DNA of 64,000 nucleotides from Candidatus Blastococcus massiliensis AP3 (GCF_000582785.1 NZ_HG931175.1:881720-945719); one strand, 5' to 3'. Positions 8,903 to 18,178 are shown, counted from the first letter of the stretch. Notes: generated by a model not told the origin, from the letters alone. Program-made: numbers and translations.

Positions 8903-9709
8903 TCACCGCAGACGCTGGACCTGACCGGCATGGATGTCGTTCACCCATTCCCAGCCGGGCTCGACCGACGGGCCGATCCGCGGGTCGTCGGGAACGACGC
9001 CGTCCCGCAGGGCGTGGACGTACGCGCGGTCGAGCGCGATCCGGGCGCGCACCTCGTCGGCCCGACCGACCGAGCCGTGCCCGGGGACGACGACGTCGAC
9101 GGCGCCGGCAACGGCCTCCAGCCGGTCGAGGCCGACGAGGTGGTCGGCCACGGCATCGTTGTCGCCCCTGTCGTCGTCGAGCATCGGGACGAAGACGTCG
9201 GACAGCATGTCGCCGGCCACGAGGACGCCGCACTCCTCGATCAGCAGCGCCGCATGGCCCGGGGCGTGGCCCGGGTGCTCGATGATCCGCACGACCGGGC
9301 CGCCCCACGGGATCCGCTCCGTCCCGGCCGGCAGAGCGGTGATCCGGCCGAACAGGTCCAGGGGCACCTCTCCGGCGATCTCCGGCGGCAGCGCCTCGGC
9401 GGCGCGGGTCTGCCAGTCCCGGTCCGACAGGAACTCGCGCATGGCGGCTGCGCAGCGGTCGGTCCCGTACCGGGGTGCCGAACCGAGCACGACGTCCCAG
9501 AGGACGTGGTCCCAGTCGGGGTGCGTCGCGAAGCCCGCCACGACGGGCGCGCCCAGAACGGCCAGGTCGTCCGCGAGGCAGGCGAACTCGTCGCCGGTGA
9601 GCCCGGGATCGACCAGCAGCGCGCCGTCCGCGCCCAGCACGACCACCGTGATGTTCCGGAGCAGCTCGCTCCGGTGGACCAGCACGCCCTCGGCGACCTG
9701 CGTCAGCAT
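8903..9709 (-). CDS. MBL-fold metallo-hydrolase (268 aa)
   Basis: A metallo-beta-lactamase-fold hydrolase. The first metal-binding motif reads T-H-P-D-W-D-H, where the second histidine of the common HxHxDH is aspartate, a variant seen in some hydrolases of this fold. Further ligand positions are the histidines in EHPGHAPGH, the aspartate in VAGDML and the histidine in VPGHGS. ATG 9709 was chosen because GGGAGGA lies just upstream. An ATG 24 bases earlier would put that ribosome site inside the gene. It is divergent from the DEAD-box helicase across 402 bp. The substrate is unknown; lactonase or thioesterase-like activity is possible but not shown. Confidence 0.85.
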   Translation of the reverse strand: MLTQVAEGVLVHRSELLRNITVVVLGADGALLVDPGLTGDEFACLADDLAVLGAPVVAGFATHPDWDHVLWDVVLGSAPRYGTDRCAAAMREFLSDRDWQTRAAEALPPEIAGEVPLDLFGRITALPAGTERIPWGGPVVRIIEHPGHAPGHAALLIEECGVLVAGDMLSDVFVPMLDDDRGDNDAVADHLVGLDRLEAVAGAVDVVVPGHGSVGRADEVRARIALDRAYVHALRDGVVPDDPRIGPSVEPGWEWVNDIHAGQVQRLR

Positions 9710-10111
9710 GGGTTCCTCCCGCTCGTGATGCACACCTGCAGCGGAGACGGCCGGGCGGCGAGGAAGTCATCGCCGGCGAGGACAGGTGATCCGGCCGGCT
9801 CCCCGCCGATCGCGTGCCTCCCTCGGGCCAATATGGCCATGTTGGCCCAGGCACCACTCACCCGATGTGACGGGCGACTCCCCCGGGGTGGGACCACTCG
9901 GAGGTCATCTCTGGTTGAGTGGGGTGTACCGGCGCCGCCCTCGCTCATCCGGAGCGGCAGGAATCGACGTCGGGCTGAGGCTGCGCCACCTTGGTGCGCC
10001 CGGCTGACCGACGTCTCGCCGACGATGCGAGCCCGCCCCTGATCCCAGGTGCGCCGGCGTTCGTGCGCGCTGAGATCCCGGCGGCCGACTCGATCGTCGA
10101 AGGACTTCCTC
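9710..10111. other. 402-bp divergent intergenic region between MBL hydrolase and DEAD-box helicase
   Basis: It should hold both promoters and a long 5' leader for the helicase, common for cold-shock-type helicase genes. A near-palindrome of the GGCCAAnATGG family lies at 9825-9848. An alternative upstream GTG start for the helicase is at 10049. I see no RNA gene or credible ORF in it. Confidence 0.5.
9825..9848. repeat. Near-palindromic repeat, imperfect copy of the element at 19168-19201
   Basis: Left arm GGGCCAATATGG (9825-9836) and right arm CCATGTTGGCCC (9837-9848) pair with one mismatch. The core GGCCAA-ATGG/CCAT-TTGGCC is shared with the perfect palindrome at 19168-19201, so the two are probably members of a dispersed intergenic repeat family. 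Confidence 0.7.
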
Positions 10112-11746
10112 TTGACCTCCTCTCAGAGCTTCTCCCCCGCTGCCTCCTCCGAGGGCGGCCCGCGCCGTCGTCGTGGTGGCCGCGGCCGGGGCACCCGCCC
10201 CGCCGGCGAGCAGGGCCAGAACACCCAGCAGCAGCGTCCGGCGCCCGCCGCCGTGCCCGCGCCCGTCGTCGTCCCCGTTGGTGCCGACGCCACCGTCCTG
10301 CCGACCGACACCACCTTCGAGGCGCTGGGCGTGCCCGCTCCGCTCGTCGAGGTGCTCACCGGGAGCGGCATCACCGCGCCGTTCCCGATCCAGGTCGCCA
10401 CGCTGCCCGACAGCCTCGGCGGCCGTGACGTGCTCGGCCGCGGCCGCACCGGCTCGGGCAAGACCCTCGCCTTCAGCATCCCGCTGGTCGCGCGGCTCTC
10501 CGCCTCGGACAGCAAGCGGCTGCCCAAGCGCCCGCGCTCGCTGATCCTCGTGCCGACCCGCGAGCTGGCCAACCAGGTCGCCGCCGTCGTCGACCCGATG
10601 GCCCGCGCGCTCGGCATGCGCACCACCACGATCTTCGGTGGCGTCGGCCAGAACCCGCAGGTCCAGGCGCTGGCCCAGGGTGTCGACGTCGTCATCGCCT
10701 GCCCCGGCCGGCTCGAGGACCTGATCGGCCAGGGCCACTGCGACCTCGGCGCCATCGAGGTCACCATCCTCGACGAGGCCGACCACATGGCCGACCTGGG
10801 CTTCCTGCCCGGGGTCAAGCGGATCATGGACCGCACCCCGAAGGTCGGCCAGCGGATGCTCTTCTCCGCCACGCTCGACAACGGCGTCGACATCCTGGTC
10901 AAGCGCTACCTGAGCAACCCGGTCACGCACTCGGTCGACCCGGCCGTCGCCCCGGTCAGCACGATGACCCACCACGTCTTCCACGTGCAGACCGCCGACA
11001 AGGCCGAGGTCGTGCGCCAGCTCGCCTCGGGTCTGGGTCGCAGCGTGCTGTTCACCCGCACCAAGCACCAGGCCAAGAAGCTGGCCAAGCAGCTCACCGC
11101 GTCGGGCATCCCCGCCGTCGACCTGCACGGGAACCTCAGCCAGAACGCCCGCGAGCGCAACCTCGAGGCATTCAGCAACGGCTCGAGCCGGGTGCTGTGC
11201 GCGACCGACATCGCTGCCCGTGGCATCCACGTCGACGACGTCGCGCTGGTCGTGCACGTCGACCCGCCGACCGAGCACAAGGCGTACCTGCACCGCTCGG
11301 GCCGCACCGCCCGCGCCGGCGCCGGCGGCACCGTCGTCACGATCACGACCCCCGACATGGTCGGCGAGGTCCGCACCCTGACCCGCCAGGCCGGCATCAA
11401 CCCGCTCGTCAGCAAGGTCGTGCCCGGCGCGCCGCTGCTCGAGGAGCTCGCCGGTCCGGCGGCGCCCTACGTCGAGCCGGCTCCCGTGGTGGAGCAGCAG
11501 CCGCAGGGCTCCGGCGGCGGACGTCGTCGTGGTGCCGGCTCCGGTGGTCGCGGAACCTCTGCAGCCAAGCCGGCCGGTGGCGGTCGTGGCAGCTCGGGTG
11601 GTCGTGGCGGCTCGGGTGGATCGGGTGGCTCGGGTGGCTCCGGGCGCCCGTCCGGCCCCGCCCGCACCCGCGCCGAGCTGGCCGCCCGCGCCGGTTCGTC
11701 GTCGGCGGCGTCGTTCAGCGCGCGCTCCCGTCGCGGCGGTCGCTGA
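10112..11746 (+). CDS. DEAD-box ATP-dependent RNA helicase (544 aa)
   Basis: Unwinds RNA duplexes using ATP; in bacteria this group serves cold adaptation, ribosome assembly or RNA decay. Motifs in order: Q motif about 69-94 (F-E-A-L ... FPIQ), Walker A GRTGSGKT at 111-118, PTRELA, DEAD followed by HMADLGF near 220, SAT, ATDIAARGIHVDD and HRSGRTARAG. The N-terminal 60 residues are Arg/Gly/Pro rich. The C-terminal tail after about 465 is an RGG/GSGG-rich low-complexity RNA-binding segment. TTG 10112 was chosen because AAGGA precedes it and the protein then starts LTSSQS. A GTG at 10049 would add 21 basic residues. A strong hairpin follows the stop. Confidence 0.92.
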   Translation: MTSSQSFSPAASSEGGPRRRRGGRGRGTRPAGEQGQNTQQQRPAPAAVPAPVVVPVGADATVLPTDTTFEALGVPAPLVEVLTGSGITAPFPIQVATLPDSLGGRDVLGRGRTGSGKTLAFSIPLVARLSASDSKRLPKRPRSLILVPTRELANQVAAVVDPMARALGMRTTTIFGGVGQNPQVQALAQGVDVVIACPGRLEDLIGQGHCDLGAIEVTILDEADHMADLGFLPGVKRIMDRTPKVGQRMLFSATLDNGVDILVKRYLSNPVTHSVDPAVAPVSTMTHHVFHVQTADKAEVVRQLASGLGRSVLFTRTKHQAKKLAKQLTASGIPAVDLHGNLSQNARERNLEAFSNGSSRVLCATDIAARGIHVDDVALVVHVDPPTEHKAYLHRSGRTARAGAGGTVVTITTPDMVGEVRTLTRQAGINPLVSKVVPGAPLLEELAGPAAPYVEPAPVVEQQPQGSGGGRRRGAGSGGRGTSAAKPAGGGRGSSGGRGGSGGSGGSGGSGRPSGPARTRAELAARAGSSSAASFSARSRRGGR

Positions 11747-11766
11747 CCCGACGTCCTCCCTCACCG

Positions 11767-11810
11767 CCGAGCGTCCTCCCTCACCGTGCACCACGAGGGA
11801 GGACGCTCGG
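11767..11810 (+). terminator. Strong hairpin after the DEAD-box helicase
   Basis: Arms CCGAGCGTCCTCCCTC (11767-11782) and GAGGGAGGACGCTCGG (11795-11810) are perfectly complementary over 16 bp with a 12-nt loop. There is no U-tract, as is usual in high-GC actinobacteria. GTCCTCCCTCACCG also occurs as a second direct copy just upstream. Confidence 0.75.
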
Positions 11811-11830
11811 GGATCAGGTCACCTGATCCC
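11810..11830. promoter_or_regulatory. 21-bp palindrome upstream of the membrane-protein gene at 11881
   Basis: GGGATCAGGT (11810-11819), one central base, then ACCTGATCCC (11821-11830). The one-base spacer makes an RNA hairpin poor but fits a dimeric DNA-binding protein. It abuts the helicase terminator and lies 51 bp before the next start codon. Confidence 0.4.
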
Positions 11831-11880
11831 AGCCGGCAGGCGGGACGATTGACCGGGCCGGTCGTGGGAACAGGGTCGGC

Positions 11881-12396
11881 ATGCTGAAGCTGCCCATCAC
11901 CCTCTCCGAGATCGCCCCGCGCGTCAGCGCCGGCGCGTTCATCCTCAACAGCGGGCTCGGCAAGCGCGGGGCCGACGAGGAGACCGCGGCCGGCATGCAC
12001 GGCTTCGCGGCCGGCACCTACCCGTTCCTCAAGGACGTCCCGCCCCAGCAGTTCGTCCAGGGTCTGGCGACGGCGGAGATCGCCATCGGCGCCGCCCTGC
12101 TCACGCCGTTCGTGCCCACCTTCATGGCCGGCGCCGCGCTGACCGCCTTCTCCGGGGGCCTGCTGGGCCTCTACCTGAAGACGCCGGGCATGCGGAAGGA
12201 GGGCAGCCTCGCCCCGACCCAGGAAGGCCTGTCGCTGGCGAAGGACAGCTGGCTCGTTGGCATCGGCATCGGTCTCATGACCCGCGGGCTCATCGAGCGT
12301 CGTCCCCGCGTGACGGTCAAGAAGGCCACCAAGCTGGCGAACAAGCAGGCCAAGCAGGCCGCCAAGGACGCCCACCGCCGGGCCAAGGCCGCCTGA
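11881..12396 (+). CDS. DoxX-like small membrane protein (171 aa)
   Basis: Several hydrophobic segments (about 14-28, 60-90, 85-105 and 125-145) and a lysine/alanine-rich cytoplasmic tail (repeats of K-x-A-x-K from about 140 to the end). The overall plan resembles DoxX-type membrane proteins, but I see no diagnostic motif, so function is unknown. The ATG is the first in the frame and the protein is convergent with the esterase at 12437. A palindrome 51 bp upstream may be a regulator site. Confidence 0.7.
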   Translation: MLKLPITLSEIAPRVSAGAFILNSGLGKRGADEETAAGMHGFAAGTYPFLKDVPPQQFVQGLATAEIAIGAALLTPFVPTFMAGAALTAFSGGLLGLYLKTPGMRKEGSLAPTQEGLSLAKDSWLVGIGIGLMTRGLIERRPRVTVKKATKLANKQAKQAAKDAHRRAKAA

Positions 12397-12436
12397 CCTG
12401 GACCGGCCCTCGCTACAGGCCCTGGCCGCGTCGCTG

Positions 12437-13123
12437 TCACCGACTCGCTGAGTCAGTCCCCCAGCGCTGGAGCTCGCCGAGCAGCAGCGCCGCGACCTCG
12501 TCGGCGTGCGTCTGCACGGTCATGTGGGCCGCGCCGTCGATCTGCACCAGCCGGCCCCGTGGCGCGGCGTCCGCCAGCGCGGCCGCCCAGTCGGCGCGGC
12601 ACAGCGCGTCCCGGGTCCCGCGCACGACGGTGACCGGCACGGGTACCCGCGGCAGCCGCTCGTCGATCCGGTCCGGCGCCGCGCGCCGCCACAGGGCCGC
12701 CATTGCCCGCGGCCCGGTGGACAGCCACTGGGCGAGGATCCGCGGCACCTGCCACATCGGCTCGCGGACCGCGGTCCGGAGCCACGCGCCGGCCAGCCCA
12801 CCCACCCGGCGCAGCCGCGGGTCGGTGGTCGGACCCAGCAGGACGACGGCGACCACGCGCGGATCACGCTCGGCGACGGCGGCCACCACCTGACAGCTCT
12901 GCGAGTGCCCGACGAGCAGCACCGGACCCTTGCCGATCAGGTGCTCGATCACCTGGTCGGCGAGGGTCTGCAGCGGCGGAACCGGTTTCCGAAGGCCCAT
13001 ACCGGGCAGGGGGAGAACGGTCGCCGGCGCCGATGCCGGCAACGAGCTCAGTACGCCGGACCACGAGCGTGCATCGAGCCCCAGACCAGGGACGACGACG
13101 GTCCGGATCCGCGTTGCACTCAC
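12437..13123 (-). CDS. Alpha/beta-hydrolase, esterase/lipase-like (228 aa)
   Basis: Alpha/beta-hydrolase fold: oxyanion-hole region VPGLGLDARSW near residue 12, nucleophile elbow G-H-S-Q-S near 73, an acid position in RGTRDALC near 170, and a histidine in DGAAHM near 200. It starts at GTG 13123; a TAGACC element 6 bp upstream may be a -10, giving a leaderless mRNA. The substrate is unknown. It is divergent from the NADH dehydrogenase gene. Confidence 0.85.
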   Translation of the reverse strand: MSATRIRTVVVPGLGLDARSWSGVLSSLPASAPATVLPLPGMGLRKPVPPLQTLADQVIEHLIGKGPVLLVGHSQSCQVVAAVAERDPRVVAVVLLGPTTDPRLRRVGGLAGAWLRTAVREPMWQVPRILAQWLSTGPRAMAALWRRAAPDRIDERLPRVPVPVTVVRGTRDALCRADWAAALADAAPRGRLVQIDGAAHMTVQTHADEVAALLLGELQRWGTDSASR

Positions 13124-13240
13124 CGGGGCGGGTCTACCGTTCCGGCCCGGCGACGGCCAGCCGGGACGGGCAGACTGTGGTGCGGATCGCTCGGAACGGC
13201 CAGAAACCGCGTTCGGCCGGAGTGGGAGGATCGAGACATC

Positions 13241-14668
13241 ATGACGACATCACCTGCGCGTGTCCCCGCCGGGAACGCTTCGGACGGCGGGCGGCCCCGC
13301 GTCGTCATCATCGGCTCCGGTTTCGGCGGCCTGTTCGCCGCGAAGGCGCTGGCCAAGGCCCCGATCGACATCACCCTGATCGGCAAGACCAGCCACCACC
13401 TGTTCCAGCCGCTGCTCTACCAGGTGGCCACCGGCATCCTCTCCGAGGGCGAGATCGCTCCCGCGACCCGTGAGGTGCTCCGCCACCAGAAGAACGTGGC
13501 GACCGTGCTGGGCGAGGTCGTCGACATCGACGTCGCCGCCCGCACGGTCACCTCGACCATCCTCGGCCGCACGACGGTGTACCCGTACGACGAGCTGATC
13601 GTCGCCGCGGGTGCGGGTCAGTCGTACTTCGGCAACGACCAGTTCGCCGAGTTCGCGCCCGGCATGAAGAGCATCGACGACGCCCTCGAGCTGCGCGGCC
13701 GGATCTTCGGCGCGTTCGAACTCGCCGAGCTGGCCACCGACCAGGCCGAGATCGACCGGCTGCTGACCTTCGTCGTCGTGGGCGCCGGGCCGACCGGGGT
13801 CGAGATGGCCGGTCAGATCGCCGAGCTCGCCCGCCGCACCCTCAAGCGCGACTTCCGCCGCATCAACCCCGGCAGCGCCCGGATCGTCCTGCTCGACGGC
13901 GCTCCCGCCGTCCTCCCCTCGTTCGGCGAGAAGCTGGGCGACCGTGCCCGCCGCCAGCTCAACCGGATCGGTGTCGAGGTGCAGCTGGGCGCGATGGTGA
14001 CGAACGTCGACGCCGACGGCATCGACGTGAAGGACACCGACGGTCAGGTGCGCCGCATCAACGCCGCCACCAAGATCTGGGCGGCAGGGGTGCAGGCCAG
14101 CGAGCTCGGCCGGATGCTCGGCGAGCAGACCGGCGCGGAGGTCGACCGCGCCGGACGGATCTCGGTGCAGCCGGATCTCACGCTGCCCGGCCATCCGGAG
14201 ATCCACGTCGTCGGCGACATGATGGCGCTGAACAAGCTGCCCGGCGTCGCGCAGGTGGCCATCCAGGGCGGCCGCTACGCCGCCGAACAGATCAAGCGCC
14301 GGCTCGCCGGCAAGCAGCCCAAGGGCGAGTTCCAGTACTTCGACAAGGGCTCGATGGCGACCATCTCGCGGTTCTCCGCGGTGGCCGAGATCGGCAAGCT
14401 CAAGTTCGAGGGCTTCATCGCCTGGGTGCTGTGGCTGGTCGTGCACGTGATGTACATCGTCGGGTTCAAGAGCCGCACCACCACGATCTTCCACTGGCTG
14501 ATCAGCTTCCTGGGGCGCGGCCGCTCGCAACGGGTGGCCACCCAGCAGCAGGTCTACGGCCGGCTCGCACTCGAACACCTGGGGCCCGGCTGGGAGGCCT
14601 CCAAGACCGGCGGCCCCAAGGACCCGGTTCCCGAGGACGAGGACGTCACCAACCGCGAATCCGCCTGA
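13241..14668 (+). CDS. ndh: Type II NADH:quinone oxidoreductase (475 aa)
   Basis: A single-subunit, non-proton-pumping NADH dehydrogenase that passes electrons from NADH through FAD to menaquinone at the inner face of the membrane. FAD-binding G-S-G-F-G-G lies near residue 24, the NADH-binding VVVGAGPTGVEMAG near 170, and the second FAD motif HVVGDMMA near 325. A hydrophobic segment near 385-405 (FIAWVLWLVVHVMYIVGF) fits membrane attachment. ATG 13241 follows GGGAGGA; the frame is open far upstream but the family length and the FAD motif position favour this start. The acidic C-terminal tail is variable in the family. Confidence 0.93.
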   Translation: MTTSPARVPAGNASDGGRPRVVIIGSGFGGLFAAKALAKAPIDITLIGKTSHHLFQPLLYQVATGILSEGEIAPATREVLRHQKNVATVLGEVVDIDVAARTVTSTILGRTTVYPYDELIVAAGAGQSYFGNDQFAEFAPGMKSIDDALELRGRIFGAFELAELATDQAEIDRLLTFVVVGAGPTGVEMAGQIAELARRTLKRDFRRINPGSARIVLLDGAPAVLPSFGEKLGDRARRQLNRIGVEVQLGAMVTNVDADGIDVKDTDGQVRRINAATKIWAAGVQASELGRMLGEQTGAEVDRAGRISVQPDLTLPGHPEIHVVGDMMALNKLPGVAQVAIQGGRYAAEQIKRRLAGKQPKGEFQYFDKGSMATISRFSAVAEIGKLKFEGFIAWVLWLVVHVMYIVGFKSRTTTIFHWLISFLGRGRSQRVATQQQVYGRLALEHLGPGWEASKTGGPKDPVPEDEDVTNRESA

Positions 14669-14801
14669 GGTCTCGGGGGTGAGGGGTCGCGTGCTCGGCG
14701 GCCCGCTCAGGTGGAGGGCCGGAGAGCCATGAATGCTCGATCCCCCGTCACCGGGGTACGGGCCGAGCAGAACTGCCCGGTACACCCTCCGGACCGCCAG
14801 G

Positions 14802-15743
14802 ATGCGCGACATGGATGACCAGCGCGGAACGCCCGCGGCGACGCTGCTGGCGGCGTTGTACCTGGTCGGCGGTGTGCTCGCCTGCCTGGGCGCGGCCCGG
14901 CCGATGGACGCCGACACCCCCGTACCGCTGCTGTGGACCCTCGGCGTCATCGGTCTGGTCGTCGGCACCGTCGTCGCGCTGCTGCGGCGGCGGCTCCCGT
15001 CGTGGGCCGTTCCGGCCGCCGTCACCTTCATGGCGGTGTTCATCGCGATCCTGGCCTGGCGCTCGGCCACCGCCCTCGGCATCGTCGCGCTCGGGCCGGC
15101 CATGACCGCCCTGGCGCTGTACGCCGCCCACGTGCTGCCGCTGCCGGTCGCACGTGCCCACGCGGGCTTCCTCGTGGCCGCGACCAGCGCCGGCGCCGCG
15201 GCCGCCGAACCGTCCGGGTTCCTCCTGCCCTGGATCGCGCTGGTCGTCAGCGTCGTCGCCCTCACCGAGGCCCAGGGCCGGCTGGCCGGGCGGTTGCGCA
15301 ACGCCGCGGAGACCGACCCCCTCACCGGGGTGGCCAACCGGCGGAGCTGGGAGGCCGAGGCGTCGCGGCACCTGGCCCGCGCCCTGCGCACCGGAGAGCC
15401 GCTGAGCTTCGCCATCCTCGACCTGGACGACTTCAAGCAGGTCAACGACCGCGACGGGCACGGGGCCGGGGACGACCTGCTGCGCGAGCTCACCACGGGC
15501 TGGGCCCGCCGGCTCCGCCGCGCCGACCTGCTCGGCCGCTACGGCGGCGACGAGTTCGTCCTCTGCCTGCCGGCCACCGACGAGCAGGGCGCGTGGGAAC
15601 TGCTGACCGGGCTGGAGGACACCCACGAGTTCCCGTGGACCGTCGGCCTGGCGACGGCGCAGCAGGGAGACACCCTGTCCGGCGTACTGGCCCGCGCCGA
15701 CCAGCACCTGTACCTCCGCAAGGGCACCGGACGCCGGAGCTGA
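14802..15743 (+). CDS. Membrane-anchored diguanylate cyclase (GGDEF domain, 313 aa)
   Basis: Makes cyclic di-GMP from two GTP. About five hydrophobic segments fill residues 10-150, then a GGDEF domain (about 160-310) starts with DPLTGVANRR and carries the active-site Y-G-G-D-E-F. The product-inhibition I-site R-x-x-D is present as RRAD exactly five residues before GGDEF, so an active, feedback-inhibited enzyme is expected. No EAL domain is present. The ATG at 14802 is followed by another at 14811; either is possible, and in-frame ATGs from 14733 lack a ribosome site. Confidence 0.88.
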   Translation: MRDMDDQRGTPAATLLAALYLVGGVLACLGAARPMDADTPVPLLWTLGVIGLVVGTVVALLRRRLPSWAVPAAVTFMAVFIAILAWRSATALGIVALGPAMTALALYAAHVLPLPVARAHAGFLVAATSAGAAAAEPSGFLLPWIALVVSVVALTEAQGRLAGRLRNAAETDPLTGVANRRSWEAEASRHLARALRTGEPLSFAILDLDDFKQVNDRDGHGAGDDLLRELTTGWARRLRRADLLGRYGGDEFVLCLPATDEQGAWELLTGLEDTHEFPWTVGLATAQQGDTLSGVLARADQHLYLRKGTGRRS

Positions 15744-15758
15744 CCGCAGGCCCGTGGC

Positions 15759-16562
15759 TCAGCCGCGGCGCCAGTCGTCGGCCTCGAGGTGCGAACCGGC
15801 CATCGGCCCCATCTCGAGCATGCCTCCGTCCACCGCCCACGACGCGCCGGTCACGTAGCCGGCGGCCGGTGCGGCGAGGAAGGCGACCACGGCGGCGACC
15901 TCACGGGCGTCACCGGGACGCCCCAGGGGCACCCCGGGCCGCTCGTGGCCGGGCGCGGTCGGGTCCTCGTCCTCCTGCCCGGTCATCGCGGTGGCGATCT
16001 CCCCGGGGGCGACGGAGTTCACCGTGATGCCGTGCCCGGCGAGCTCCAGGGCGGCGACCTTGGTGAGCAGCCCGAGGCCGCCCTTCGCCGCGCAGTAGGC
16101 GGCCGCGCCCACCCGCGGCGCGTGCTCGTGCACGCTGGTGATGTTCACGATCCGCCCGCCCCGCCCGGCCGCGACCATGCGCCGAGCCGCCCGCTGCAGG
16201 CAGAGGAAGGCGCCGTCGAGGTCGGTGGCCAGCACCTCGCGCCAGGTGTCCAGGTCCAGCTCCAGCAGCGGCGTGCGGTGACCGGTGCCGGCGTCGTTGA
16301 CCAGGACGTCGACGCCGCCCAGCGCCTCCGCCAGGTCGTCGACGACGTCGGCCGCCTGCGGCAGGCGGGTGAGGTCGAGGTGGCGCACCTCCGCGCGCCG
16401 CCCCCGGGCCCGCACCAGCTCGGCGGTCTCCTCGGCGGCGGCCTGCTCGCGGTACCAGGTGATGCCGACGTCGCACCCCTGCTCCGCGAGCGCGACGGCC
16501 ACCGACCGCCCGATGCCCGACTCCGAACCGGTGACGATCGCGACCCGCGGCGACTCGGCCAT
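15759..16562 (-). CDS. SDR-family oxidoreductase (267 aa)
   Basis: Classical short-chain dehydrogenase: NAD(P)-binding TGSESGIG at about 11-18, N-D-A-G in place of NNAG near 90, catalytic Ser in NITS, then Y-x-x-x-K (YCAAK) near 157. Family members reduce or oxidise alcohols, sugars or acyl carriers; substrate unknown. A TAGCGT element 6 bp before the ATG suggests a leaderless transcript. It converges with the GGDEF gene. Confidence 0.88.
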   Translation of the reverse strand: MAESPRVAIVTGSESGIGRSVAVALAEQGCDVGITWYREQAAAEETAELVRARGRRAEVRHLDLTRLPQAADVVDDLAEALGGVDVLVNDAGTGHRTPLLELDLDTWREVLATDLDGAFLCLQRAARRMVAAGRGGRIVNITSVHEHAPRVGAAAYCAAKGGLGLLTKVAALELAGHGITVNSVAPGEIATAMTGQEDEDPTAPGHERPGVPLGRPGDAREVAAVVAFLAAPAAGYVTGASWAVDGGMLEMGPMAGSHLEADDWRRG

Positions 16563-16639
16563 GCTCCGACGCTAGCGACGGCGGGGAGGAGCCGCAGCTC
16601 CGCGCGTGGTGCGACGAGCGGAGCGGGTAGGGATGCGGC

Positions 16640-17260
16640 ATGTCCCGGACCCGGCCCCTCCTGCTGGCCCTGCTCCTCGCCGTCGTGCCGACGTCGGGCT
16701 GTGTCGTGGCGGACGGCGGCGGCTCAGCGGGCTCGGTCGCCACCGCCCCGTCGCCTGGCACGCCGCCCGACGACGCACCGGGCGGTCCCGCCGAGGACCG
16801 CATGGCGCGCGCCCTCTTCGACCGGGTCAACGCCGAGCGGGAGGCCCGGGGGCTGCAACCGGTGGCGTGGGACGACGCCCTCGCCGAGATCGCCGCCGAC
16901 TGGAGCAGGTCGATGGCGGAGACCGGCGTCCTCGAGCACCAGGACATGCGGTCGCTGCTGGACCGGGACGACCTGGAGGGGTTCGCCGGTATCGGGGAGA
17001 ACGTCTTCACCGCCTCCGGCCCGCTACCTGCCGGCCACGCCCACGTGGGATGGATGCGCTCGGACGGGCACCGGGTCAACGTGCTCAACCCGGGATGGGA
17101 CCGGCTGGGCGTCGGGGTGTTCTGCGCTCCCGACGGGTCGACGTGGGCCACGCAGCAGTTCGGCCGCACCGTCGACGCCGACCGACCGCAGGTCAGCGAC
17201 GAGACCCCGCCGACCGAGCCCATCGCGCGCCCGGAAGAGGACGGCCCCTCCTGCGGCTGA
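16640..17260 (+). CDS. CAP/SCP-domain lipoprotein (206 aa)
   Basis: The signal peptide (1-20) ends in the lipobox T-S-G-C, so it is probably lipidated at C21 and held on the outer face of the membrane. A low-complexity Gly/Ser/Pro linker follows. The CAP (CRISP/antigen 5/PR-1) domain at about 53-180 has the usual LFDRVNAERE start, a histidine in LEHQD, the G-E-N motif (GIGENV) and a second histidine in HVGWMRS. The family acts outside the cell; function in actinobacteria is unclear. The gene is divergent from the SDR gene. Confidence 0.85.
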   Translation: MSRTRPLLLALLLAVVPTSGCVVADGGGSAGSVATAPSPGTPPDDAPGGPAEDRMARALFDRVNAEREARGLQPVAWDDALAEIAADWSRSMAETGVLEHQDMRSLLDRDDLEGFAGIGENVFTASGPLPAGHAHVGWMRSDGHRVNVLNPGWDRLGVGVFCAPDGSTWATQQFGRTVDADRPQVSDETPPTEPIARPEEDGPSCG

Positions 17261-17305
17261 GCCCGACGGTTACCGGGACCCGGCGCCCGGGTAGCGCGTG
17301 CACGG

Positions 17306-18178
17306 ATGGATGAGGACCGCCGGTTGCCGCGCGTGCGGAGACGTGTCAGCACCGTCGGCGACCGGCTGAGCAGTCGGTACGAGCGGCTGCCCGAGCCGGT
17401 GCGCCGGGTGCTGGCGTGGCTGCGCAGCCCGGAGTTCGTGACCACCAGTTCCAGCCTGGCGTTCTACGCGATGATCTCGCTGCCGCCGATGGTGCTGCTC
17501 GGCTTCTGGATCGCCGGGTGGTTCGTGGACCAGGAGAGCCTGCAGGACCTGGGCGCCGAGGTGACCAGCCGGGCCCCGGACGACCTGCCGGTCGCCGACA
17601 TCCTGCGGGAACTGATCGACGTCGCCGCGCAGACCGGCCCGCTGGCCGCGGTGGCGGCGATCTGGCCGGCCACGACCTACGGTGCCGCGCTCGCCCGGGC
17701 GTTCAGCGACATCGCGCCGGAGGCCGAGCGGCGCATCCGAGGGTGGAAGGGGCGGCTGCTGGCCCTGGTGGTGATCGCGGCACTGCCCTTCGCCGTCTTC
17801 TCCGGCCTCGCCACGCTGTACCTCGTCCCCCGGTTGCTGGGCGCCGGTGGATGGCTGCAGCTCGCGCTGGGGCTGGGCGCCGTCACGGGGCTCGGGCTGC
17901 TCATCGCACTCATCTACGGGCTCTTCGAGCTCCACGAGACCCGCTGGCACGACGTCGCCGTCGGCGCCGCCACCGCCGTCGGCCTGATCACCGTGACCAC
18001 CGCGGGCTACCTCGTGTACCTGGAGTTCGCCGACTTCACCCAGCGCTACGGCCCCACGGCGCTGGCCACCGCGGTGCTCCTCGGGCTCTGGCTGCTGCTG
18101 GCCAACGCCGCCCTGCTCGCCGGCTACCGGCTCATGTCGCGGCGGGCGGGCCGTTTCTCGGAGCCGGGGACCCGCTGA
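17306..18178 (+). CDS. YihY/BrkB-family inner-membrane protein (290 aa)
   Basis: Six predicted membrane segments (about 50-70, 105-130, 150-175, 180-205, 215-240 and 245-270) and the family's typical start with SSSLAFYAMISLPP. The family is widespread and its molecular role is unsettled; claims of an RNase BN role were not upheld. It is convergent with the coiled-coil gene, and a hairpin covers both stop codons. Confidence 0.85.
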   Translation: MDEDRRLPRVRRRVSTVGDRLSSRYERLPEPVRRVLAWLRSPEFVTTSSSLAFYAMISLPPMVLLGFWIAGWFVDQESLQDLGAEVTSRAPDDLPVADILRELIDVAAQTGPLAAVAAIWPATTYGAALARAFSDIAPEAERRIRGWKGRLLALVVIAALPFAVFSGLATLYLVPRLLGAGGWLQLALGLGAVTGLGLLIALIYGLFELHETRWHDVAVGAATAVGLITVTTAGYLVYLEFADFTQRYGPTALATAVLLGLWLLLANAALLAGYRLMSRRAGRFSEPGTR

